A DNA stretch of 64,000 nucleotides. It comes from a bacterium. GTDB lineage: Bacteria > Planctomycetota > UBA1135 > GCA-002686595. Where the stretch lies: contig JAAELL010000310.1 of assembly GCA_024226735.1 (NCBI GenBank), positions 1-64,000 of the forward strand. Direction: 5' to 3'. Under the pieces are notes generated by a model that was given only the letters and a program-made list of their open reading frames with translations, was not told the DNA's origin and did no database searches. This document shows, piece after piece, positions 8,983 through 17,912 of this stretch (within the stretch, counting starts at the first letter, position 1; every line of letters begins with the position of its first letter). The position numbers and the translations under genes were made by a program.

Positions 8983-10224
8983 ATGACAAAGCTCGATCGA
9001 CGCACACTGCTCTTGGGCTCCGCCGCCGGCGCCTTGACGCTCGGCCGCGGCCTCGGAGCCGCCGGCCGCGGCGACGAAGGCGAGTCCCTGCTCGTGGTCG
9101 TCGAGCTGCGCGGCGGCAACGACGGCCTGAACACGGTCGTTCCGTTCGAGGACGATCACTACTACCGCGCGCGTCCGAGCCTCGCGCTCGCGAAGAAGGA
9201 CGTGCTGCGCCTCGACGACCTGAACGGGATGCACCCCGCGCTCCAGAAGACCGCGCGGCGCTTCGGACGCGGCGGAGTCGCTATCGTGCAGGGCGTCGGG
9301 CACCGCGAGCCGGACCTCTCGCATTTTCGGTCCCAGGACATCTGGGGTGCAGGCAGCACCGACCCGGCGAAACTGCCGGAGACCGGCTGGCTCGGTCGCG
9401 CGAGCGACCGCGATCCGCGCGCCCCGGCAAACCCCGTCGCGCGCCTCTCCGTCGGCGCCTTCGGTCTGCCCTACGCGCTGCGCGGTGAGCGCACGGCCTG
9501 CGCGGTGCCCTCACTGCAGCGCTACGCGCGCCGCACGGCGCCGAACGGCTCGAAGGCCGGCGAACGGCGCGCCCGCCTGCGCGCGCTCGAAGCGCTCAAT
9601 CAGCCCGCGGGCGAAATGAAGGACATGGATCCCTCTGCCCTGAGGCGCGCGACGCGCGCCGCGGAGACGGCGCGGCTCTCGCTGGCCGACCTGGCGCGCG
9701 TACGCGCCTTCGAGCCCGAAGCGACTTGGCCCGATACGCAGCTCGCGACCGATCTGCGCGTCGTCGCCGGTGCTCTCGCCGCCGGACTGCCCACGCGCGT
9801 CGCCTACGTCGTGCTCGACGGGTTCGACACGCACGCGCGGCAGGCGGGCACGCACCGCGAGCTGCTCGCCGAGCTCGACGGTGCAGTCGACGCGTTCCTG
9901 AACGAGATGGAAGCGCGCGGACGCCTCGACCGCACGCTCGTGGTCACCGTGAGCGAGTTCGGACGTCGGGTCGCGGAGAACGGAGTCGGCAAGACGGCCG
10001 GCACCGACCACGGCGCAGCGTCGGTCGCGCTCCTGATGGGCGGCCGCGTGCGCGGCGGCGTGCACGGTGATCCGCCGCAGCTCGACCGCTTGGACCCCGA
10101 TGGCAACCAGCCGCACACGACGCACTTCCTCGAGCTCTACCAGACGGTGGCGAGCTCGTGGCTCGGCGTGAAGGACGAGCGGGTGCTGGGTGGCGGCTTC
10201 GAGCCGCTCGGAGTCCTCTCGTGA
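8983..10224 (+). CDS. DUF1501 family protein with Tat signal
   Basis: 413 residues from ATG 8983, with GAGGA immediately upstream. The N-terminus has a twin-arginine signal (LDRRTLLLG, Arg6-Arg7) followed by a hydrophobic stretch, predicting folded export by the Tat system. DUF1501 features are VVELRGGNDGLNTVVP, GVGHREPDLSHFRSQDIW and, near the end, VTVSEFGRRVAENG with GTDHGAASVALLMGG, as in alkaline-phosphatase/sulfatase-like folds with metal-binding Asp/His. The enzymatic reaction is unknown. It lies 11 bp downstream of DUF1800, and its stop overlaps the GTG start of the following lipoprotein gene. Confidence 0.93.
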   Translation: MTKLDRRTLLLGSAAGALTLGRGLGAAGRGDEGESLLVVVELRGGNDGLNTVVPFEDDHYYRARPSLALAKKDVLRLDDLNGMHPALQKTARRFGRGGVAIVQGVGHREPDLSHFRSQDIWGAGSTDPAKLPETGWLGRASDRDPRAPANPVARLSVGAFGLPYALRGERTACAVPSLQRYARRTAPNGSKAGERRARLRALEALNQPAGEMKDMDPSALRRATRAAETARLSLADLARVRAFEPEATWPDTQLATDLRVVAGALAAGLPTRVAYVVLDGFDTHARQAGTHRELLAELDGAVDAFLNEMEARGRLDRTLVVTVSEFGRRVAENGVGKTAGTDHGAASVALLMGGRVRGGVHGDPPQLDRLDPDGNQPHTTHFLELYQTVASSWLGVKDERVLGGGFEPLGVLS

Positions 10225-11360
10225 AGCGCCTCGCCCGGCTGCTCTTGCTCGGCGCCTTCTCGCTCGGGGCGTGTGCGGGCTCGCACGCGCCCGAGGCGGC
10301 GGCGCTCCTGCAGGACGCCCCCACGATCGACGTCGTCGAGCACCCCGCGCCGACGCTCCAACCCGAGGTCCCGACCGCGGACCGCGACGCGAACGACCCC
10401 GCGCCGGCCGGGGTCCCGCTCGTGCGCGACGGCGCCGTCACCGGCCGCTTCGTGGCCGAGGGGCAGAAGGTGCGCTACCCGTTCGAGGCACGAGCGGGCG
10501 AGCTCTCCCTCTTCGATCTCGGCACGTGGGGCTACGAGCGCGGCTGGCAGTCGGGCGCGCGCATCGCCGTGCTCGACGGGCAGGGGCGCGAGCTCGCGGC
10601 CAAGACGCCATCGGGCGGCACGGTGTACCGCGCATTCCTGCCGTTCGTCGCTCCGGACGACGGCACGTACGCAGTCGAGCTCACCGCCGAGCAACGCTCG
10701 TTTCGCTTCACGCTGGTGCGCCACAGCGGCTACCGAGCGCGCAGCCGCGGCGACTTGCTCGCGACCAAGGAGCGCGAGCTCGTGCACGGCTGGCTCGCGC
10801 CCGGCGAGGACCGCGTGACGTACGACCTGGACCTCGCCGACGGCGAGCGCGTGTTCGTGCGCGTGCACGACTCGCACGAGGCGGGCCGCAACCAGGCGCG
10901 TGCCGAACGGCGCAGGCGGCCGGAGACCGCCCGCGCGGGCCGCGCACAGCGCCAGCCAGCGTTTCCGCGGTTCGTCGTGTCGACACGCGGCACACGGCCG
11001 GCGCACTCGCTGTTCTACATCGCGGACGGACCCGGTCCGCACCGCGTCACGGTCGGCGCCCGCGGATCCAATCCCGGAGGCCTGTTCGACCTCGAGCTCC
11101 AGCGCGATCCGCCGTTCGTCCACGTGCACGGAACCGTCGGCGATCACGAGGACGAACCGGTCGCCGGCGTCGAGCTGCACTTCGTACGCGAGCCGGACTT
11201 CGACGACCTGGGTCGGGCGACGACCGACGCGCAGGGCCGCTACCGTCAGCCGCTCCTGCCGGGCGCCTACACGATCGTGCTCGCGGGCTCGCGCGCGGAC
11301 CCGGTACGCACGACGATCGCCGCGGACCGCGAAGTCAACTTGATCTTCGACGGCTCGTAG
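10221..11360 (+). CDS. Lipoprotein with PPC-like and carboxypeptidase-regulatory-like domains
   Basis: 379 residues from GTG 10221, which overlaps the DUF1501 stop (GTGA). The start is supported by the lipoprotein signal it creates: a charged KRLAR, a hydrophobic run and lipobox LGAC. The middle part contains beta strands with FVAEGQKVRYPFEARAGELSLFDL and DGTYAVEL, resembling bacterial pre-peptidase C-terminal (PPC) beta domains. The end (VHVHGTVGDHEDEPVAGVELHF ... TDAQGRYRQPLLPGAYTI) is carboxypeptidase-regulatory-like. It is probably an envelope lipoprotein working with the DUF1800/DUF1501 pair. The palindromic element at 11363 begins 3 bp after its stop. Confidence 0.8.
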   Translation: MKRLARLLLLGAFSLGACAGSHAPEAAALLQDAPTIDVVEHPAPTLQPEVPTADRDANDPAPAGVPLVRDGAVTGRFVAEGQKVRYPFEARAGELSLFDLGTWGYERGWQSGARIAVLDGQGRELAAKTPSGGTVYRAFLPFVAPDDGTYAVELTAEQRSFRFTLVRHSGYRARSRGDLLATKERELVHGWLAPGEDRVTYDLDLADGERVFVRVHDSHEAGRNQARAERRRRPETARAGRAQRQPAFPRFVVSTRGTRPAHSLFYIADGPGPHRVTVGARGSNPGGLFDLELQRDPPFVHVHGTVGDHEDEPVAGVELHFVREPDFDDLGRATTDAQGRYRQPLLPGAYTIVLAGSRADPVRTTIAADREVNLIFDGS

Positions 11361-11362
11361 GG

Positions 11363-11531
11363 CCTAGTGGTGTGATTCACTCTTGTGCGGCATTTTGGTC
11401 GGTGCGTACGCGTTCGCTGCAAGGCGCAGCGACGACGCGACTTCGCTGCAAGTCTCGGAGGACGCGCAACGCAGCAGCGGGCGGGTACGGGCCGACCAAA
11501 ATGCCGCACAAGAGTGAATCACACCACTAGG
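11363..11531. mobile_element. Palindromic MITE-like element with perfect 40-bp terminal inverted repeats
   Basis: Positions 11363-11402 (beginning CCTAGTGGTGTGATTCACTC) are the exact reverse complement of 11492-11531. Inside the arms the symmetry continues imperfectly around GTACGCG/GGGTAC and CGCTGC/GCAGCG, and the 11-mer TTCGCTGCAAG occurs twice (11413 and 11442). Both ends contain CTAG (11364-11367 and 11527-11530), which could be a 4-bp target duplication; IS5-group elements favour such sites. No transposase is present. A non-autonomous insertion-sequence derivative is the best reading. In RNA the whole element would fold into one long hairpin, so it may also terminate transcription of the preceding operon. 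Confidence 0.8.
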
Positions 11532-11675
11532 CGGCTGGCCGAGAATCCTGCGGGTGCCGAAGCTGTTCATGGCGCCACGGCTAACGCCGTGGCCGCTCGG
11601 TGCTTCGATTCGAGACGCGCGCGTCTTTGGTCGCTGCGCTTCCTACACTCGGTGGGACCCCCTTGGAGCCCCACC

Positions 11676-14600
11676 TTGAAGACCATCGCCTGCGCCCCTG
11701 TCCTGCTCTCGTTCGTCGCCGCATTCGCCCAGGACTCGAGCTTCGACGGTCTGAGCTACCGCGAGGTCGGCCCCTACCGCGGCGGCCGTAGCGCCGCGGT
11801 CGCCGGCATCCCCTCGAAGCCGAACACCTACTACTTCGGCGCCGCCGGCGGCGGCGTCTGGAAGACGGGCGACGGCGGACGCAGCTGGGACAACGTCTCC
11901 GACGGCTTCTTCGGCGGCTCGATCGGAGCGGTCGCCGTGTCCGAGTGGGATCCGAACGTCGTCTACGTCGGCGGTGGCGAGAAGACCGTGCGCGGCAACG
12001 TGTCGCACGGCGACGGGATCTGGCGCTCGGACGACGCGGGTAAGACGTGGAAGCACGTCGGCCTCGGTGACTCGCGCCGCATCCCGCGCATCCGCATCCA
12101 CCCAAAGAACCCCGACCGCGTCTGGGTAGCGGCCCTCGGCCACCTGTTCGGGCCGAACGCCGAACGCGGCGTCTTCCGCTCCGACGACGGCGGCGCGACG
12201 TGGGACAACGTCCTGTTCGTCAGCGACGAAGTCGGCGCGGTCGACCTCGCGCTCGATCCGACCAACCCGCGCGTCCTGTACGCGTGCTTCTGGCGCGTCA
12301 AGCGCACGCCGTGGAGCCTCGAGTCGGGCGGCGAGGGCTCGGGCATCTGGAAGACGACCGACGGCGGCGACACGTGGACCGAGATCACGCGCAACCCGGG
12401 GCTGCCGGCGGGACTCACCGGGATCTCCGGCATCACCGTGTCCCCCTCGAACCCCGAGAACCTCTACGCAATCGTCGAGGCGGAGGACGGCGGAGTGTTC
12501 CGCTCGCGCAACGGTGGGAGTACCTGGTCGCGCACCAACTCCGAGCGCAGCCTGCGCCAACGCGCGTGGTACTACACGCGCATCTACGCCGACCCCGTCG
12601 ACGAGGAGCAGGTCTACGTCCTCAACGTTCAGTTCCACCGCTCCAAGGACGGCGGCACGACCTTCTCGAGGGTCTCGGTCCCGCACGGCGACAACCACGA
12701 CCTGTGGATCGCACCCGACGACCCGGAGCGGATGATCCAGTCCAACGACGGCGGCGCGAACGTCAGCTCCGACGGCGGCGCGACCTGGTCGCCCCAGGAC
12801 AACCAGCCGACGGCGCAGATGTACCGCGTGTCGACCGACGACGACTTCCCCTACCGCCTGCTCGGCGGCCAGCAGGACAACTCGGCCGTGCGCGTGCGCT
12901 CGCGCAACGTCGACGGGTTTGCGATCGACGAGCGCCAGTGGGAGTCGACGGCGGGTGGCGAGAGCGGTCACATCGTCGCGGTGCCGGGACGCCCCGCACG
13001 CGTGTTCGGCGGCTCGTACGGCGGCTTCCTGACCATGCGCGACCACGTGACCGGTGAGACGCGCAACGTCCACGCCTGGCCCGACAACCCGATGGGCTGG
13101 GGCGCGCGCGAGCTGCGCTACCGCTTCCAGTGGAACTTCCCGCTCTTCTTCTCGCCGCATCCGCCGCACGCCCTGTACGCGGCGGCGAACGTCCTGTTCC
13201 GTTCGACCGACGAGGGAGCGAACTGGACGGCGATCAGCCCCGACTTGACGCGCAACGACGCATCGAAGCTCGGCTCGTCCGGCGGACCGATCACGAAGGA
13301 CAACACGAGCGTCGAGTACTACGCGACGATCTTCGCCGCCCTCGAGTCGCCCCACGAGGAGGGCGTCCTGTGGGCCGGCTCCGACGACGGCCGCGTGCAC
13401 GTCACGCGCGACGGCGGCGTGAGCTGGACGGACGTCTCCCCGACGACCCTGCCGCCGTGGACGCAGGTCAACGGGATCGAGGCGCACCCGACCGAGCCGG
13501 GAGGGCTCTACCTCGCGGGCACGCGCTACAAGCTCGACGACTTCGAGCCGTACCTGTTCGCGACGCTCGACTACGGCGCGACGTGGCGCGAGATCAGCGC
13601 CGGCATCCCGCCGGGCCACTTCACGCGCGCGATCCGCGCCGACCCCGAACGCGCCGGCCTCCTGTACGCCGGCACGGAGCGCGGCGTGCACGTCTCCTTC
13701 GACGACGGTGCGAGCTGGAGCACCCTGCAGCTCGACCTCCCCGTCGTGCCCGTCACCGACCTGGCGGTGAAGGAGAACGACCTCGTCGTCGCGACCCAAG
13801 GGCGCGGGTACTGGATCCTCGACGACCTGTCGGTGCTGCACCAGTGGGACGCGGGCCAGGCGGGAGAGACGGTTCTCTACGAGCCGCGTCCGGCGCTGCG
13901 CCTGGGGATGCGCTCGGGAAACGCGACCGGGCGCGCCGGCAGCAATCCGGCCGCGGGTGCGCGAATCGCCTATCGCGTCGGCGAGAGCGTCGAGGCAAAC
14001 TCGCTGCGGCTCGAGATCATCGACTCCGCCGGAGAGCTGGTGCGCGCGTTCGCGCCCGAGCCCGACGCGGACGCCCAGGAGCTCGCGCTGCCCACGGAAC
14101 CCGGGCTGCACCGCATCGCCTGGAACCTCAGCTACCCCGGCGCGGAGTCGTTCGACGGCATGGTGCTGTGGAACCGCTCACTCGGCGGCCCGCGCGCGGT
14201 CCCGGGCGAGTACACCGTGCGGCTGAACGTCGGCGAGACGCAGGTCGAGGTTCCCCTGCGCGTTCTGGCGGACCCGCGCGCGAGCGCGACCGCCGAGGAC
14301 TACGCGGCCCAGTTCGCCTTCGTCCTCGCCGTGCGCGACAAGCTGACGGCAGCGCACCGTGGGATCGAGCGGCTGCGGTCGGCGCGCGACCAGCTCGAGG
14401 CACTTGCCGGGCGACTGGACGGCGACGCCGCCGAGGCCGTCGACGGGCCGGTGCAGGCGTTGATCGAGGAGCTCGGCGCGGTCGAGCGCGCCCTCTACCA
14501 GACCCAGAACGAGAGCCCCCAAGATCCGCTCAACTTCCCCATCCGGCTCACGGACAAGCTGGCCGGCCTGCGGGGAGTCGTCGCCCGCGGCGACTTCGCC

Positions 14601-14750
14601 CCGACGGCGCAGGCCGAGGCCGTACGGCTCGAGCTGACGGCGGCGATCGACGCCGAAATGGCGAAGCTGGACGCCCTGCTCGGCGAGCGGCTCGACGAGG
14701 TGAACCAGCTGGTCCGCGACGCGGACATCCCCGCGGTCGGCGGCGGCTGA
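11676..14750 (+). CDS. Secreted Asp-box (BNR/VPS10-like) beta-propeller protein
   Basis: 1024 residues from TTG 11676. GGAG (11665-11668) lies 7 nt upstream and the product begins with a signal peptide ending near AFAQ-D. The first 700 residues contain repeated Asp-box turns of the form S/DDGGxTW (GVWKTGDGGRSW, GVFRSDDGGATW, GIWKTTDGGDTW, GVFRSRNGGSTW, HVTRDGGVSW), as in sialidase/sortilin-type propellers. WTAISPDLTRND is typical of the large 'glycosyl hydrolase-like' VPS10 family in environmental bacteria. Residues about 730-860 form a beta domain with GLHRIAWNL and PGEYTVRL, and the last 150 residues are alpha-helical. Family members are often annotated as hydrolases, but I see no catalytic dyad to support that. 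It is probably periplasmic or extracellular. A hairpin with an 8-bp stem (11574-11593) and possible leader sequence precede it. Confidence 0.85.
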   Translation: MKTIACAPVLLSFVAAFAQDSSFDGLSYREVGPYRGGRSAAVAGIPSKPNTYYFGAAGGGVWKTGDGGRSWDNVSDGFFGGSIGAVAVSEWDPNVVYVGGGEKTVRGNVSHGDGIWRSDDAGKTWKHVGLGDSRRIPRIRIHPKNPDRVWVAALGHLFGPNAERGVFRSDDGGATWDNVLFVSDEVGAVDLALDPTNPRVLYACFWRVKRTPWSLESGGEGSGIWKTTDGGDTWTEITRNPGLPAGLTGISGITVSPSNPENLYAIVEAEDGGVFRSRNGGSTWSRTNSERSLRQRAWYYTRIYADPVDEEQVYVLNVQFHRSKDGGTTFSRVSVPHGDNHDLWIAPDDPERMIQSNDGGANVSSDGGATWSPQDNQPTAQMYRVSTDDDFPYRLLGGQQDNSAVRVRSRNVDGFAIDERQWESTAGGESGHIVAVPGRPARVFGGSYGGFLTMRDHVTGETRNVHAWPDNPMGWGARELRYRFQWNFPLFFSPHPPHALYAAANVLFRSTDEGANWTAISPDLTRNDASKLGSSGGPITKDNTSVEYYATIFAALESPHEEGVLWAGSDDGRVHVTRDGGVSWTDVSPTTLPPWTQVNGIEAHPTEPGGLYLAGTRYKLDDFEPYLFATLDYGATWREISAGIPPGHFTRAIRADPERAGLLYAGTERGVHVSFDDGASWSTLQLDLPVVPVTDLAVKENDLVVATQGRGYWILDDLSVLHQWDAGQAGETVLYEPRPALRLGMRSGNATGRAGSNPAAGARIAYRVGESVEANSLRLEIIDSAGELVRAFAPEPDADAQELALPTEPGLHRIAWNLSYPGAESFDGMVLWNRSLGGPRAVPGEYTVRLNVGETQVEVPLRVLADPRASATAEDYAAQFAFVLAVRDKLTAAHRGIERLRSARDQLEALAGRLDGDAAEAVDGPVQALIEELGAVERALYQTQNESPQDPLNFPIRLTDKLAGLRGVVARGDFAPTAQAEAVRLELTAAIDAEMAKLDALLGERLDEVNQLVRDADIPAVGGG

Positions 14751-15230
14751 TTCGGGATTCGCCCACGTTTTTCGGCCGCCGCTGAAACTCTCGGGGACCC
14801 TCGGGACGTTTACCTCTCGGAGTTCGAACCAGGACTCGCGGGGACCCCCGGGTCCTCTCGGGGGGTGATCGACTCCCGCGGTCCCCCCCTCCCTCCCGGG
14901 GTCGCGGGTCCGGGGTTCGGAAGAGGAGAAAGGTCATCGCTTCGGCGATGCGGTGGTTTGCCGGCTGGGGGATCGCGTGGAGAACGTGATGGAGAGCCCT
15001 CGATGCCCGGCCGGCGCCACCATCCTCTCCGCTCTGTCGCATTGGTGCGCGGATCGCACGAAACGCCGTACCAAATGGAGAGCTACGCCCCATCCCGATG
15101 ATGCGTGCGCACTTCTGCGGACGGCCGTTTGGCCAGCGAGCAGGGTCTACTGGCATAGGGAATCGTCTAACGATCCGTTGGTCCACCCTGCTCACAGTTC
15201 CAGGTCGTCGCCGACCGGAGTGCACACATC
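14751..15230. other. 480-bp intergenic region, GC-rich low-complexity
   Basis: I see no gene here. Positions 14790-14925 are dominated by G/C runs and repeated CTCGGGG/GGGACC words with local palindromes (for example GGACCCCCGGGTCC near 14840). Positions 14930-15230 have ordinary composition and probably carry the promoter and leader of the cytochrome gene at 15231. No convincing -35/-10 pair or riboswitch fold was recognised. An 8-bp inverted repeat (14740-14747 with 14775-14782) spans the upstream stop codon and may help termination. Confidence 0.5.
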
Positions 15231-17288
15231 ATGCGTATCTCTTCAATCGCGGTACTCTCATTCTGGCTCCTAGCCCTGCTCGCGGTCGCGTCTGGGCCCG
15301 CTCAGGCACAGGGCGTCTCCGGGACCGTGCTGGATCAGACGACCGCGCAGCCCATTGAGGGCGCGATCGTCACCCTCCAGGCGACGACCGAACGAACGGT
15401 CACCCTGCCCGACGGAACGTTCGACCTGCCCGGCGCGCAAGGGACAGCGATGGTGATCGTCGCGGCGAAGAAGGGCTTCTTCAACGTCTCGACCACAGTC
15501 AGCGGTCCGACCGCGGGCATCACCTTGCTGCTCGAGGCGGTCGTGATCGGCAACAACCCCAACTACTCGTTCATCGATGCGCAAACCTGCGCCGCGTGCC
15601 ACCCCGATCAATTCACTCAGTGGAACGGCTCGGCGATGAACAAGGCAGGCGTCAACACCTGGCTGTACGACATCTACGATGGCACCGGTTCGCCCGGAGG
15701 CATGGGCGGTTTCGTCTACACGCGTGACTCCGTTCACGCCCCCGGGAACCCGAACTCCGAGTGCGCGTCGTGCCACCAGCCCGAGCCCTGGATCGAGCAG
15801 CCGCACAAGGCGCTCGACCCCATCGGTGCCCTCTCGCCGGGCAGCATGCATGGCATCTCGTGCGAGGTCTGCCACAAGATCGCCGACGCTGATCCGGACT
15901 TCATGAACTTCCCGGGCATCTACCCTGGGGGTGGCGTGGCCTTCAATCGCCCGGACGATCCGCTCACCACACACCAGGTGGAGTACGGCGCGCTCGGAGA
16001 CACGAGCTTCATCCTGCCGACGATAATGCGGCCCTCGTACAACCCCGAGATCGTCGCGGAGACCTGCGGTGCCTGCCACCAGGACAAGAACGACCCGGAC
16101 GGGAACGGCGATTTCGAGGAGCCGAACGGCGTCGTCAGTGAGCCGACTTACTGGGAGTGGAAGCAAAGCGAGTACGCGGATCCGACGAGCGAGCACTACG
16201 CGACCTGCGTGACGTGCCATATGCCGGCCTACGGCGCCACGCACGCCGCCACCACCGGCGGAGCACCGGCGCGTGATCCCGAGACCATTCGCAGTCACCG
16301 CATCGAGGGGACGACGGCACAGTATCTCGAGAACGCCGTCGAGGTGACGGTCGACGCCGTGCGTGTCCACGACGCGATCGATATCGACGTCACCATCTTC
16401 AACAAGTTCACCGGGCATCACGTTCCGACGGGCGTAACCGTACGCAACATGATCCTCGTCGTCGAAGCAGTGCGCACGTCGGACAGCCAAGCGCTGACCT
16501 CTCTCGGCGCGCAGGTCGTACACGACCTCGGCGGCATCGGTTCACCCGCGCAGGGCTACTACGCCGGCGTACCCGGCAAGTTCTATGCGAAGGTCAACCA
16601 TGACATCAACGGCAATGGGCCGACGTTCTTCACCGACGCGGTGGGGATCACGTTCGACAACCGTATCCCGGCCCTCGAATCCGACACGACCCAGTACCGG
16701 TTCGCCGCGCCGTCCGGCACGGGCGAGGTCGAGGTCCGAGCCCGTCTGATCTACCGCCGCGCGTTCCGCTTCCTCGTGGACGCCAAGCAGTGGACGACCG
16801 ATGGCCACGGCAACCCGCTCGCAGACGTGCAGGCGCCGCACTACGGACACCTCATGGCCGACGTGACTTCTCACGTGCAGGACTTCGGCCCCGGCCGTCC
16901 CTTCTGTGACGCCAGCGCCAACTCGACCGGTAGCCCCGCGCGCATGGGCGGGGCGGGCTCGCACTCCATCGGCAACAACGACCTGGTACTGATCGCGTCC
17001 AACGTGCCGACTCCGACGTTGGGCCTGTTCCTCTTTGGCCGAGTCAAGGTCGCCACGCCGTTCGGCAACGGAACGAGCTGCATCGGCAACATCCTGGGCC
17101 GTTTCGACGTCCTCCCCGCGTCGCCCGACAACGTGGTGCAGCTGCCCGTGGACCTGACCCAGTTGCCGGGTGGCCACACCGTGCACGCGGGCGAGACGCT
17201 GTTGTTCCAGTACCTGCACCGCGACGTCGCGGCTGGCGGTGCTGGCTTCGACCTGACTGACGGCTACGGCATCACGTTCACGCCGTGA
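15231..17288 (+). CDS. Secreted five-heme c-type cytochrome with fused N- and C-terminal beta domains
   Basis: 685 residues from ATG 15231. A signal peptide ends near AQAQ-G (residue 27). Residues 28-105 form a carboxypeptidase-regulatory-like domain (GTVLDQTTAQPIEGAIVTL). Five CxxCH heme sites follow: CAACH 120-124, CASCH 178-182, CEVCH 211-215, CGACH 279-283 and CVTCH 326-330, arranged like cytochrome c554-type multiheme proteins. Residues 340-540 are a beta region with KFTGHHVPTG, a motif often seen after such heme clusters. The last 131 residues (about 16893-17285) match in pattern the terminal domain of the PKD protein at 1-1859. The hemes would need attachment by a System II machinery such as ResB/ResC at 58911-62911. 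The redox partner is unknown, and a surface location is inferred from the shared terminal domain. Confidence 0.88.
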   Translation: MRISSIAVLSFWLLALLAVASGPAQAQGVSGTVLDQTTAQPIEGAIVTLQATTERTVTLPDGTFDLPGAQGTAMVIVAAKKGFFNVSTTVSGPTAGITLLLEAVVIGNNPNYSFIDAQTCAACHPDQFTQWNGSAMNKAGVNTWLYDIYDGTGSPGGMGGFVYTRDSVHAPGNPNSECASCHQPEPWIEQPHKALDPIGALSPGSMHGISCEVCHKIADADPDFMNFPGIYPGGGVAFNRPDDPLTTHQVEYGALGDTSFILPTIMRPSYNPEIVAETCGACHQDKNDPDGNGDFEEPNGVVSEPTYWEWKQSEYADPTSEHYATCVTCHMPAYGATHAATTGGAPARDPETIRSHRIEGTTAQYLENAVEVTVDAVRVHDAIDIDVTIFNKFTGHHVPTGVTVRNMILVVEAVRTSDSQALTSLGAQVVHDLGGIGSPAQGYYAGVPGKFYAKVNHDINGNGPTFFTDAVGITFDNRIPALESDTTQYRFAAPSGTGEVEVRARLIYRRAFRFLVDAKQWTTDGHGNPLADVQAPHYGHLMADVTSHVQDFGPGRPFCDASANSTGSPARMGGAGSHSIGNNDLVLIASNVPTPTLGLFLFGRVKVATPFGNGTSCIGNILGRFDVLPASPDNVVQLPVDLTQLPGGHTVHAGETLLFQYLHRDVAAGGAGFDLTDGYGITFTP

Positions 17289-17298
17289 GCTGAGACAC

Positions 17299-17324
17299 TC
17301 GCGGCGCCGGCGCCGGCGCCGCGA
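17299..17324 (+). terminator. Perfect 26-bp GC palindrome after the cytochrome gene
   Basis: The sequence TCGCGGCGCCGGC at 17299-17311 is followed directly by its reverse complement to 17324, 11 bp after the cytochrome stop. Pairing needs a small loop at the centre, leaving roughly 11 GC-rich pairs. No U tract follows. A strong hairpin at this position most simply acts in termination or mRNA 3'-end protection. Confidence 0.5.
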
Positions 17325-17627
17325 CGATCTCCCCCTCTCGCTCGCTCGCCGCGCGGCGGTGCGTTGCCGTCGAGCGAACAGTGTGTACCTCCCCAGTCGG
17401 AGGCGCCGCACGCGGCAACCTGGCCTTATTCGCCGGGGGCTCGATGCCTGGAAGCACGGCAGTAGTCACCGCCTTCGACGCCCAGTCCCGGTCGTAGGGG
17501 GATTGGGACCGGTGCCCGAGGCGGACGGAGTCTCGAACTCTCTCGACGTGCCGAGAGACACCGGAAGTGGTGAACAGGCCCTGTCGCGAAGTTCGCCGCC
17601 TGCGGCGAGCGCTTCACCGCCGCCTCG
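17325..17627. other. Intergenic region without recognisable gene
   Basis: No frame on either strand in this 300-bp stretch looks like protein. A 7-bp GC hairpin at 17593-17608 lies just beyond the stop of the leftward sigma-factor remnant and is probably that gene's old terminator. The region borders the decay zone extending to 19.6 kb. Confidence 0.5.
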
Positions 17628-17904
17628 TCACGCCTCCAGCCGGCGCTCGAGCCAAGTGCGCGCCATGCTCCAGCCCAGCCGAACCGTGCGCTCGGAGACG
17701 TCGAGGATCTGCGCCGTCTCGTCGACTGAAAGCGCCATCAGAAACCGCAGCTCGACCACGTCGGCCTGGCGCTCGTTCAAGGCACGGAGCTCGTCGATTC
17801 CGACGCCCTACGCCATCCGAGAGGGTCAGCAACTCTCCCTGGTGATGGAGCTCGCCCTTGCCTTGGGCCGGGTCTGACTCGACTATGTCGTCGAGCTCGA
17901 ACGA
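17628..17904 (-). pseudogene. C-terminal remnant of an ECF sigma factor (planctomycete ECF type), frameshifted
   Basis: Read on the minus strand, 17810 down to the TGA at 17628-17630 encodes LNERQADVVELRF, LSVDETAQILDVSERTV and WSMARTWLERRLEA, the region-4 helix-turn-helix of the Rhodopirellula-type ECF sigma family. A TAG stop lies in that frame just upstream (about 17808-17810). The preceding piece of the protein (FELDDIVE ... GELLTLSDG, about 17904-17812) continues in another frame, so a frameshift interrupts the gene. Region 2 is missing altogether, and the intact small gene at 17913 begins where it should be. The remnant cannot make a working sigma factor. Confidence 0.8.
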
Positions 17905-17912
17905 GGTTGACG

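Noticed and set aside
11363-11531. The palindrome as a REP/BIME target of the transposase remnant at 54336
   Set aside because: REP units are much shorter and usually begin with a GTAG-type tetranucleotide; 40-bp perfect ends with CTAG flanks fit an insertion-sequence derivative better.
11364-11570. Short frames running through the palindromic element (for example 68 codons on the minus strand)
   Set aside because: The two arms code for mirror-image peptides simply because the DNA is an inverted repeat. There is no ribosome binding site or protein-like composition.
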